Below, one piece after another: positions 42,737 through 50,634 of a stretch of 64,000 nucleotides of DNA. Origin of the DNA: JAKVKY01 sp964293585 (lineage in GTDB: Bacteria > Bacillota > Negativicutes > Acidaminococcales > Acidaminococcaceae); the NCBI GenBank assembly GCA_964293585.1, contig CAXYYS010000005.1, forward strand, positions 1 through 64,000. The letters run 5' to 3'. The notes beneath the pieces are model-generated. The model was not told the DNA's origin. It saw only the letters and a program-made list of their open reading frames with translations, and searched no databases. The stretch's first letter is position 1; every line of letters starts with the position of its first letter. A program made the translations under genes and the position numbers.

Positions 42737-43822
42737 ATGTCAAAATTTAAGATGTTTTTCCTGACCGTGTTAACGTGCCTGCTGGCCGTGACGCCGTGGG
42801 GCGCCGGGGCTCAGGCCAAAGAAGCTGTCATCCTGGATACGGATATGGTGGATTTGTTTGATGACGGCGTAGCTATGCTGATGCTGGCTAAGTCACCCCA
42901 GATTGATTTGTTGGGTATAACCATCGTGATCGGCAATACCTGGGCTGAAACAGGTACGGCCAGCGCCATCCGGCAGCTGGAAGGTATAAACCGGCTGGAT
43001 ATTCCGGTGGCGGTAGGTATTAACAGAGTTACCCGCAGCCAGAGGGTAGAAAATATGGCTACGGAAAAAAAGATGTTCGGACGGGGCGCAGATCCGCATC
43101 TGGGCGCTGCCGGTTATCCGGAACCTGCTTCCTGGCAGGAAGCCTACCGGAGTACTTATCATGCCAATCCCAAGGGCAAACCGGTTGCGGAACATGCCGT
43201 GGATTTCCTGATTCGCAACATTAAGGCCCGTCCTCATGAAATTACCATCATCTCCATCGGCACCAGTGCCAATCTGGCAGCGGCTATCCGCCGGGCGCCT
43301 GAGATCGTGCCTCTGGTAAAACGGGTCATCTATATGGGCGGTGCTTTCTTCCAGCAGGGCAACGTGATGCCTACGGCGGAATTTAACTTCTGGTTTGATC
43401 CGGAAGCGGCCCGCACAGCGCTGCGCGCTCCCTTTAAGGAACAAATCATTTTCCCGTTAGACGTGTGTGAAAAGATTCATTTTGATAAGCAGCGGTATAA
43501 CGAACTGGCAGGACGCCTGCATAACCCTGTGTTCCAGGAACTGTTTGCCCATCATTGGACCAAGGCGGCGTTTGACAAGGATAAAAACTATTATACTTTC
43601 GTCTGGGACGTGTTGACAGCGGCCTTTATCCTTGATCCGGCTATCGTTACGGAAGCAGCGGTTTATCCGGTAGATGTGGATACGAATTATTCACCGTCTT
43701 ACGGCCAGTCCATCGCTTTCCGGGGTTATGGTCCGGAAGGCACCCAAAAGGCTAAGATTATCTTTACCGTAGATGAAAAGAAACTTTGGTCCATGATTGA
43801 CGACTTGTTTACAAGTTTGTAA
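42737..43822 (+). CDS. Exported nucleoside hydrolase
   Basis: A 361-residue inosine-uridine-type nucleoside hydrolase with a signal peptide (about 1-22, ending AQAK), so it should act in the periplasm. The calcium-binding DTDMVDLFDDG motif is at the start of the mature protein, and EFNFWFDPEAAR fits the substrate site. It splits ribonucleosides into base and ribose. The next gene is an exported 5'-nucleotidase, so the pair would degrade external nucleotides stepwise. GGAGGAGGCGG precedes ATG 42737. Confidence 0.92.
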   Translation: MSKFKMFFLTVLTCLLAVTPWGAGAQAKEAVILDTDMVDLFDDGVAMLMLAKSPQIDLLGITIVIGNTWAETGTASAIRQLEGINRLDIPVAVGINRVTRSQRVENMATEKKMFGRGADPHLGAAGYPEPASWQEAYRSTYHANPKGKPVAEHAVDFLIRNIKARPHEITIISIGTSANLAAAIRRAPEIVPLVKRVIYMGGAFFQQGNVMPTAEFNFWFDPEAARTALRAPFKEQIIFPLDVCEKIHFDKQRYNELAGRLHNPVFQELFAHHWTKAAFDKDKNYYTFVWDVLTAAFILDPAIVTEAAVYPVDVDTNYSPSYGQSIAFRGYGPEGTQKAKIIFTVDEKKLWSMIDDLFTSL

Positions 43823-43888
43823 AATAAAAGCAGGCAGCCGCAGGGATACCGGGGTATCCCTGCGAGCTTGTTGGGGGGAGGCGAAGTT

Positions 43889-45454
43889 ATGGGCAGGTTA
43901 GGTTGGAGTTTGCTGGTGGGCCTGCTGGTAGGGCTGCAGACTTTAGCCCTAGCGGCAACTACCGGGCCGGTGGAACTGCAATTTCTTCTGGTGAATGATT
44001 TTCACGGGCATATCCGGCAGGAAACCGAAGCGCCGGGAGCGGCTAAGTTGTATACCACGGTCCGGGATTTAACGGGCGTGAATCCCAAAGGGACAGTGCT
44101 TTTGGGCGGCGGAGATATGCTGTCCGGCACTCTGGACTGTAATGAGTTTCACGGCCGCCCGGCGATAGAAATGATGAACGAGATGGGTTTTGCCGCCGAT
44201 GTGGCGGGGAACCACGCTTTTGACAATGACGGCAAAGTAATTATGCAACAGGGGCGTTGGGCCAGGTTTCCTTTCCTGGCTGCCAATATTAAGGATGCGG
44301 TTTCCGGACAGGTGGCCAAACCTTTTCAGCCTTCACTCCTGTTAACGCGCCGGGGCATCAAGATCGGCGTGGTGGGATTGACCACCATGGAAACGCCGAT
44401 CAAGGCCAGCAAGAATAATATGGTGGGTTTTAAATTTACAGATCCGGTCCTGGACGGCAATACGGCCATCCGTGCTTTAAGACAGCAGGGGGCTGAGGTT
44501 ATCGTGCTGCTGGCGCATATGGCTACCCGTCAGGAACAGGACGGGAAAATTACCGGGGAAGAGCTGCTGGAGCTTCTGGACAAGCTGGACCCGGTGGATG
44601 TGGTGCTGAGCGCCCACAGTCACGAGATGGTGGCCGGGACGGTACCGGTACACGGCCGGGAGCTGCCGGTGGTACAAGCGGGCTGGGCAGGGGAGAAGGT
44701 GGTCGTGGTTCGTACGGCTTATGATCCGGAGCAGCGCAAGCTGACCGGCACTAAATCTTTCCTGCAGGATGTGAGCCAGACCAGGGTCAAGGTGGAAGTG
44801 CCTCTGGCAGAACGGTTACAGGAATTTTTAGCAGCCGTGGATAAGAAATACCGGACGCCTCTGGCTGAAAATACCAGGGCTCTGGTCAGTGACCGCTGGG
44901 ATTCTTACGGCGGTACCTGCGCCAATGCGTTTACGGATTTGATGCGCACTCAGGCCGGTGTACAGGTGGTACTGTATAACGGCGGCGGTTTCCGGTCCGG
45001 ACTGCCGGCAGGGAAACTGACCACGGTGAACCTGATGGATGTCTTTCCTTTTAACGGCACGCTGTATACCCTGACTTTAAAGGGCAGCGATTTGAAGCAG
45101 GCGGTGGCTCACGGTCTGGATAATGAAAAATACGGCTTCATCCGTTTCTCCGGACTGCAGGTTACGGGCCGGGTTAATGCGCCGGAAGCCGAGCGGGTAA
45201 GCGCTCTTACCCTCAGTGACGGTACGCCTGTGACAGATGACCAGACTTACACGGTCCTGACCAATGATTTCCTGCTCAACGGCGGCGATGGGTACACCAT
45301 GTTTAAGAACGGTCAGAACGTGGTCAAGATTGGTTCGGAAGTTTCCTTTATGAAGAAAGCGCTGCAGGCTGCCGGGAAGATTGATTACCAGGAAGATGGC
45401 AGGCTGAAGCTCACGGACTTTGGTTTAGGCGCGGCGGTTAAGCATCACGCATGA
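43889..45454 (+). CDS. Exported 5'-nucleotidase / UshA-like metallophosphatase
   Basis: A 521-residue enzyme with a signal peptide (about 1-23). The N-terminal metallophosphoesterase has the metal ligands in NDFHGHI, GGGDMLSG, GNHAFD, LLAHM and SAHSHE. The C-terminal 5'-nucleotidase domain (about 315-500) carries YNGGGFRSGL and FPFNGTL. It dephosphorylates nucleotides, and perhaps nucleotide sugars, outside the inner membrane, feeding nucleosides to the hydrolase encoded upstream. The 66-nt gap contains a GGATACC/GGTATCC hairpin but no clear terminator, so cotranscription is likely. Confidence 0.93.
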   Translation: MGRLGWSLLVGLLVGLQTLALAATTGPVELQFLLVNDFHGHIRQETEAPGAAKLYTTVRDLTGVNPKGTVLLGGGDMLSGTLDCNEFHGRPAIEMMNEMGFAADVAGNHAFDNDGKVIMQQGRWARFPFLAANIKDAVSGQVAKPFQPSLLLTRRGIKIGVVGLTTMETPIKASKNNMVGFKFTDPVLDGNTAIRALRQQGAEVIVLLAHMATRQEQDGKITGEELLELLDKLDPVDVVLSAHSHEMVAGTVPVHGRELPVVQAGWAGEKVVVVRTAYDPEQRKLTGTKSFLQDVSQTRVKVEVPLAERLQEFLAAVDKKYRTPLAENTRALVSDRWDSYGGTCANAFTDLMRTQAGVQVVLYNGGGFRSGLPAGKLTTVNLMDVFPFNGTLYTLTLKGSDLKQAVAHGLDNEKYGFIRFSGLQVTGRVNAPEAERVSALTLSDGTPVTDDQTYTVLTNDFLLNGGDGYTMFKNGQNVVKIGSEVSFMKKALQAAGKIDYQEDGRLKLTDFGLGAAVKHHA

Positions 45455-45489
45455 TGCAGCATCTTTAACAACCTGACGGATCAAAGTTT

Positions 45490-45534
45490 AAGAGGCTGTT
45501 GCCCACGGAAGTATTCGTGGAACAACAGCCTCTT
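45490..45534. terminator. Bidirectional intrinsic terminator
   Basis: AAGAGGCTGTTG (45490-45501) pairs with CAACAGCCTCTT (45523-45534), with an inner CCACG/CGTGG helix. It lies between two convergent genes. Confidence 0.85.
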
Positions 45535-45619
45535 GTTATGGAGTATAAGAAAGGATAAGGAGAAAGTTTCGTGTTGGTAACTGATGCAGTGGTTCTGGCT
45601 GAGGCCAGCTGTTTCCGGC

Positions 45620-46942
45620 TTAAGGTTTGGGTTTACCGCAGTTAGCACAGAACTTGCCGGTATTCTTGGTACCACAGCTGCAGGTCCATTCTGCCGGAGC
45701 TTCCGGTTTGGGGCTGCCGCAGTTAGCACAGAACTTACCGCTGTTCTTAGTGCCGCACTTGCAGGTCCACTCTTCCGGTTTAGGCTTACCGCAGTTATTA
45801 CAGAACTTGCCGGTATTTACCGTACCGCAGGAGCAAGTCCAGCCTCCGGCACCGCCGGTACCGTTTTGCGGAGCACCGCCCTGAGGTCCCTGCTGGCCGC
45901 CGCCGGGTCCCTGAGGACCGCCTTGCTGTTGCTGCTGACCCATGGCGAAAAGGTCGCGTGCGTTCATGCCGCCGGCCTGATTGGCCATGTTCATACCCAT
46001 GAAACCGAAAGCCGCACCCATGCCGCCGCTGTTCTGGGCTGCCATCTTCATGGCGTCAGCTTGTGCCGCCGCCAGGTTGGCCGCTGCCAGGGTAGGATCG
46101 CGGAAAGCAGCTACGCGCTGCAGTTCCTGAATCTTCTTTTCGTCTTCTTCATCAGCTTTGACACTGCTGACACCGAAGGAAACAATTTCCAGACCGCGCA
46201 GGTTGCGCCATTTGTCTGTTAAGACTTCGTTTAAGGCTTTGGCAATCTCCGAAGTATGGCCGGGGAGCGCGGTATATTCGATTCCCAGGTCGGAAATCTT
46301 GGCAAAAGCTTCCTGCAGGGAGGTGAGCAGTTCCGTTTTCAACTGTCCGTCAATCTCACTGCGTTTGTAGTCAGCTTCCACGTTGCCGCAGACGTTGGTA
46401 TAAAACAGGATAGGATTGACCAGCTTAAAGCTGTATTCACCAAAACATTTCAGCCTTACCAGCATTTTCAGGCCGATGTTGTTATCCACTACCTTGTAAG
46501 GTACCGGATTAGGCGTACCGTATTTGCAGCCGACGATTTCCTTGGTGTTAAAGAAATAGACGCGCTGATCTTTACCGGTGTCGCCGCCCATGGTAAAACG
46601 CTTACCCATCTTCATAAAGACCGCTTTGACATCTTCCAGTTCGCCGCCGAACACGGAAGGCTCCGTGGATTTGTCATAGGTGTATTCGCCCGGTTCCGCA
46701 CACAGGTCTACAACCTTACCTTGTTCCACGATGATCATGCACTGGCCGTTATTGACGGCGATGATGGAACCGTTAGTGATAATATTGTCTTCAGCACTGG
46801 TATTGCTGCTGCGTCCACTAACGCGTTTCATGCCTTTGGCCACCAATACTTCCGGGGTCAGGGCTTCACAATAAAAGTACTCGCGCCATTGGTCGGCTAA
46901 AACGCCGCCGGCAGCACCGGTTAATGCTTTAATAAGTCCCAT
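45620..46942 (-). CDS. SPFH-domain protein with three C-terminal zinc ribbons, YdjI-like
   Basis: A 440-residue soluble protein. It starts MGLIKALTGAAGG, followed by an SPFH-like core (about 20-290) as in the virion-core-like proteins related to Bacillus YdjI. A Met/Gln/Gly-rich linker (about 300-365) leads to three near-identical zinc ribbons of about 25 residues, each with WTCxCGTxNxGKFCxNCG. In Bacillus, YdjI works with YdjG, YdjH and PspA at stressed membranes. Here the G- and H-like genes are 12 kb away but share the same promoter motif. A longer N-terminal reading lacks a ribosome site; GCAAAGGAGG before 46942 fixes the start. Confidence 0.87.
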   Translation of the reverse strand: MGLIKALTGAAGGVLADQWREYFYCEALTPEVLVAKGMKRVSGRSSNTSAEDNIITNGSIIAVNNGQCMIIVEQGKVVDLCAEPGEYTYDKSTEPSVFGGELEDVKAVFMKMGKRFTMGGDTGKDQRVYFFNTKEIVGCKYGTPNPVPYKVVDNNIGLKMLVRLKCFGEYSFKLVNPILFYTNVCGNVEADYKRSEIDGQLKTELLTSLQEAFAKISDLGIEYTALPGHTSEIAKALNEVLTDKWRNLRGLEIVSFGVSSVKADEEDEKKIQELQRVAAFRDPTLAAANLAAAQADAMKMAAQNSGGMGAAFGFMGMNMANQAGGMNARDLFAMGQQQQQGGPQGPGGGQQGPQGGAPQNGTGGAGGWTCSCGTVNTGKFCNNCGKPKPEEWTCKCGTKNSGKFCANCGSPKPEAPAEWTCSCGTKNTGKFCANCGKPKP

Positions 46943-46964
46943 GATAGATACCTCCTTTGCTTTT

Positions 46965-47010
46965 AGTATACAGGAAAATAGAGGAAACGGTACTGAGGCA
47001 GCCCTCAGTA
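46965..47010 (-). promoter_or_regulatory. Palindrome-associated promoter 4 (SPFH gene)
   Basis: The palindrome TACTGAGG-CAGC-CCTCAGTA at 46991-47010 extends to 10 bp per arm (GGTACTGAGG/CCTCAGTACC). On the minus strand its gene-proximal end is 20 nt from TATACT (46970-46965). The predicted leader is very short, with the ribosome site almost at the transcription start. Confidence 0.62.
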
Positions 47011-47156
47011 CCGGCAGAGAAAATTCTTTCCACGGCGGCGAATTCAAATTTCAGTCGCAGGCGGGTGGACAAATTTACATTTTTTTCACGGTAGTTTTGC
47101 ATTTACCTATGGTACGGGGCCGCTGTTTTTGATATAATAAGTTATTAGAAAGTTTA

Positions 47157-48017
47157 GTGACGAAAGGCCCGGTGGAACTTTTGCTCTTACAGATACAGGG
47201 AATCGTAAAAACTATAGGCATCCTGGATGTGATTGATACCGCCCTGGTGGCGTATTTTCTTTATCGCATCTATCTGATGTTAAAGCATACCCGTGCGGCA
47301 GCCTTGATCAAGGGCCTGATCGTGCTGGTATTTTTAATGGTGCTCAGCCGCTGGCTGAACCTGCATGTGATTAACTGGATCCTGGAAAAACTGATGACGG
47401 TGGTCATGATCGCCCTGCCGGTAGTCTTTCAGCCGGAGCTGCGCCGTGCCCTGGAACAGATTGGCCGCGGCCGCCTGTTCCACAAGACGACGGAACTGGA
47501 TGAACAGGAACTGGAAGAAGTTATCGGTGCCGTCACCAGCGCGGCGGTGGTTATGAGCCAGCGCAAGGTAGGTGCCCTGATTGTCTTTGAACGGGAAACA
47601 GGTTTGGAGGAACGCATTGAGACCGGCGTGCAGATTGACGGTCTGGTTAGCGACAGCCTGCTGCTGAATATCTTTGAAAAAGATACGCCGCTCCACGATG
47701 GCGCGGTCATCATCCGCGGGAAACGGATCGTGGCTGCCAGCTGCCTCCTGCCTTTGACGGATGCGCGGAACCTGAGCCAGGAATTAGGCACCAGGCATCG
47801 TGCCGCCCTGGGAATTTCCGAGCAGTCCGATGCTATCGTGCTGGTGGTCAGCGAGGAGACGGGGACGATCTCTGTGGCCAAGAACGGCGAGTTGTTCCGT
47901 TACTTGCAGGCGGATGATGTGAAAGAATTACTGCGCGCCGCCATCATGACGCAACTGAAACAGAAAGAGGGGCTGCTGGAACAGTTACGGCAACGGTTCC
48001 GGGGTGGTAAAAAATGA
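47157..48017 (+). CDS. cdaA: Diadenylate cyclase CdaA
   Basis: A 286-residue membrane enzyme making cyclic di-AMP from two ATP. Three N-terminal hydrophobic segments precede the DAC domain (about 110-260) with the motifs LHDGAVII and GTRHRAALG. Cyclic di-AMP controls potassium and cell-wall homeostasis in Firmicutes. TATAAT at 47133-47138 lies just upstream. The GTG at 47157 has a weak ribosome site, and a GTG at 47172 behind GAAAGG is an alternative start. The gene heads the usual cdaA-cdaR-glmM set. Confidence 0.94.
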   Translation: MTKGPVELLLLQIQGIVKTIGILDVIDTALVAYFLYRIYLMLKHTRAAALIKGLIVLVFLMVLSRWLNLHVINWILEKLMTVVMIALPVVFQPELRRALEQIGRGRLFHKTTELDEQELEEVIGAVTSAAVVMSQRKVGALIVFERETGLEERIETGVQIDGLVSDSLLLNIFEKDTPLHDGAVIIRGKRIVAASCLLPLTDARNLSQELGTRHRAALGISEQSDAIVLVVSEETGTISVAKNGELFRYLQADDVKELLRAAIMTQLKQKEGLLEQLRQRFRGGKK

Positions 48018-48931
48018 GAAACTATGTGACAGAAAATAACTGGTTGCCGCGGATTTTGTGTGTGGTCCTGGCCTGCTGCCTGTGGCTGTACGTGATGAAT
48101 GAGCAGAATCCTATCATTGAACGCAGCTTTGTGGTAAACCTGGAAACCAGAGGCCTGCAATCAGGGATGCTGGTTTTTAATGCGCCCAGCAAGGTAAATG
48201 TGAAGGTGCGCAGCAGCCGCAGTATCCTGGGTGATATTAACCCGGAGACCATCACGGCTTATTTGAACCTGGAAAATATGAAGGTAGGCCAGCACGCCGT
48301 GACCGTGGCTTGTGATTTCCCCAAAGGGGAAGTGCTGGAGATAAGCCCGAAGGTGGTTAACCTGTATATTGACGTGAGCAAGGAAAAGAATTTTGCCGTG
48401 ACCACGCGCATCGTGGGTATTCCGGCGGCGGACCTGACCGTGGGCCGCCGTGTGGTTACGCCCACAGAGGTTAAAGTTAAAGGCGCCGCTCACAGGGTGG
48501 ATGCCGTGGAAAGGGTTATCGCACCGCTGGATATCACGGAGCGGAAAGATGATTTTACGGCGCATATTAATTTGATAGCGGTAGGTACGGACGGCATCGA
48601 GATGCCGGATTTGGTGGTGGAACCGGCGGTAGCCGCCGTAGAAGCCCGGATGGTACACCAGTTGGTGACCACGGACGTCAGCGTGAAGGCTAATCTGATC
48701 GGGACCCTGCCCACAGGGTTAAAATTAGCCAAGGTGGAACTGGTACCGGCGCAGCTTAAAGTTACGGCGCCGCCTTCTTCCCTGGAAAAGACTACGTCCA
48801 TAGCTACGGGGCAGGTAGATTTAAGCAAGGTAAACGGCAACATGGTTGTGAAGGTACCGCTGGAATTACCGGAAGGTTTTGTCAGCGATGTCCGGAATGT
48901 GGAAGTACGTTTGTCCGTGGAAAAAGAATGA
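48014..48931 (+). CDS. cdaR: YbbR-domain regulator CdaR
   Basis: A 305-residue protein with one N-terminal membrane anchor (about 13-29) and an outer region of consecutive YbbR-like beta domains. It is known to modulate CdaA activity at the membrane. Its ATG overlaps the cdaA stop by 4 nt, as in many Firmicutes. Confidence 0.92.
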   Translation: MRNYVTENNWLPRILCVVLACCLWLYVMNEQNPIIERSFVVNLETRGLQSGMLVFNAPSKVNVKVRSSRSILGDINPETITAYLNLENMKVGQHAVTVACDFPKGEVLEISPKVVNLYIDVSKEKNFAVTTRIVGIPAADLTVGRRVVTPTEVKVKGAAHRVDAVERVIAPLDITERKDDFTAHINLIAVGTDGIEMPDLVVEPAVAAVEARMVHQLVTTDVSVKANLIGTLPTGLKLAKVELVPAQLKVTAPPSSLEKTTSIATGQVDLSKVNGNMVVKVPLELPEGFVSDVRNVEVRLSVEKE

Positions 48932-48964
48932 GCTGCGGCCAGGTAAGGAGAAGAACCAGTCAGG

Positions 48965-50578
48965 ATGCTGTTAAGAATTAATAATGTGCGCTTGTCGCTG
49001 TTGCACGATGTGACCCTGACAGCGGCGGTAGCCAAGAAACTGGGCGTACCGGCTAAAGAGTTAACCTCGGTGCAGGTGTTACGCAAGGCCGTGGATGCCC
49101 GGCATAAAAAAGAAATTTGTTTAAACTACCATGTGCTGGCCGAGGTAGAGGTACCGGCACGCTGGCAGCACCGGCTGAAACAGCTGGCGGATGTAAGCGT
49201 GTATGCACCGGCAGTACCGGTAGCACCAGTACTGGGTACAGCCGGACTGACGGAACGGCCGGTAGTGATTGGCGCCGGACCGGCAGGTCTGGTGGCGGCG
49301 CTGGAGCTGGCCAGGTACGGGTACCGGCCCTTGCTGCTGGAACGGGGCAAAAATCTGGCACACCGGGTGCAGGACGTACAGGAATTTTGGCAGCGGGGTA
49401 CGTTTAACCCGGCTTCCAACGTCCAGTTTGGCGCCGGTGGTGCCGGTACTTTTTCTGACGGTAAATTAACTACCCGGGTCAACGACCCGGTGATGGCGGA
49501 CATCCTGCAGGCTTTTGTGGCGGCAGGAGCCCCGGCGTCTATTTTAACGGAACAAAAACCCCATGTGGGTACGGATAAGCTGCGGGCCATGGTGACAGGA
49601 CTGCTGCAGCAGATAGAGGCTCTGGGCGGTGAGATTCGCTACGAGAGCCAGGTAACAGGTTTTAAGACCGGAGAGGGTGTCCTGACCGGTTTGGAACTGG
49701 CGGACGGCACCAGCCTGGCTACTCAGGCCGTGGTCCTGGCCTGCGGCCACAGTGCCCGGGATACTTATGCGGTTTTACAAGAGCAGGGTATAGGGCTGGA
49801 AGCCAAAGCTTTTGCAATCGGGCTCCGGGTGGAGCATCCCCAGGAGTTAATTGATAAAGCCCAATACGGAACCTTTGCCGGGGATAAGCGTTTGGGACCG
49901 GCGGATTACATGTTGATCTACCATACTCCCGATGGCAGCCGGACGGCTTATTCTTTCTGTATGTGCCCCGGAGGGAAAGTAGTGGCGGCAGCTTCAGAAA
50001 CCGGCGGCGTGGTGGTTAATGGCATGAGCCTGTATCAGCGTGATTCCGGCGTAGCCAACAGCGCCCTGGTGGTCAATGTGGGACCGGCGGATTTTGGTGC
50101 GGATCCCCTGGCCGGGGTGGCGTTTCAGAGAACTTACGAGCAACTGGCTTTTGCTGCCGGCGGGAAGAACTATACGGCGCCGGCGCAAACGGTGGCCAGC
50201 TTTTTGGCCGGCACAGCGCCGGTCTTGACAGGTACGGACCAGTCAGTAGTGGCTCCCAGTTATTTACCCGGGGTCCGGGCCTATGCCCTGGAAAAAGTTT
50301 TACCGGCGTATGTGAGCAGTACCTTGAAACTGGGCCTGGTTGCCTTTGGCAGGAAACTGGAGGGATTTACCGGACCGCGGGGACTGTTAACCGGGGTGGA
50401 GACCCGTACTTCGGCGCCGCTCAGAATCGTGCGCGGACGGGACTATGAATCGGTAACGCACCGGGGCTTGTATCCCTGCGGGGAGGGAGCCGGTTATGCC
50501 GGCGGCATCATGAGCGCGGCCCTGGACGGTTATCATGTGGCCCGGGCCATCATGGCCAGATATGCCCCTCTTGTATAA
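48965..50578 (+). CDS. NAD(P)/FAD-dependent oxidoreductase (COG2509 type)
   Basis: A 537-residue flavoprotein. About 95 N-terminal residues resemble the small domain common in this group (KKEICLNYHVLAEVEVP), then the dinucleotide fold VVIGAGPAGLVAALELARYG and a second GG-type motif follow. The C terminus has YPCGEGAGYAGGIMSAALDG, typical of uncharacterised FAD-dependent dehydrogenases. No substrate is known. Its place between cdaR and glmM suggests cotranscription only. AAGGAGAAG lies somewhat far from the ATG (about 13 nt). Confidence 0.88.
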   Translation: MLLRINNVRLSLLHDVTLTAAVAKKLGVPAKELTSVQVLRKAVDARHKKEICLNYHVLAEVEVPARWQHRLKQLADVSVYAPAVPVAPVLGTAGLTERPVVIGAGPAGLVAALELARYGYRPLLLERGKNLAHRVQDVQEFWQRGTFNPASNVQFGAGGAGTFSDGKLTTRVNDPVMADILQAFVAAGAPASILTEQKPHVGTDKLRAMVTGLLQQIEALGGEIRYESQVTGFKTGEGVLTGLELADGTSLATQAVVLACGHSARDTYAVLQEQGIGLEAKAFAIGLRVEHPQELIDKAQYGTFAGDKRLGPADYMLIYHTPDGSRTAYSFCMCPGGKVVAAASETGGVVVNGMSLYQRDSGVANSALVVNVGPADFGADPLAGVAFQRTYEQLAFAAGGKNYTAPAQTVASFLAGTAPVLTGTDQSVVAPSYLPGVRAYALEKVLPAYVSSTLKLGLVAFGRKLEGFTGPRGLLTGVETRTSAPLRIVRGRDYESVTHRGLYPCGEGAGYAGGIMSAALDGYHVARAIMARYAPLV

Positions 50579-50599
50579 TTACCAGGTTAAGGATATAAT
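50571..50599 (+). promoter_or_regulatory. Promoter before glmM
   Basis: TTGTAT at 50571-50576 and TATAAT at 50594-50599 are 17 nt apart. The -35 overlaps the last codons of the flavoprotein gene. Confidence 0.6.
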
Positions 50600-50634
50600 G
50601 ACAACATTATTTTGAGTAGCGGAGGCAATGTGAA

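Noticed and set aside
45584..46900. Long plus-strand frames opposite the SPFH gene
   Set aside because: They are antisense readings of repetitive zinc-ribbon and Gly/Gln-rich codons without start signals.
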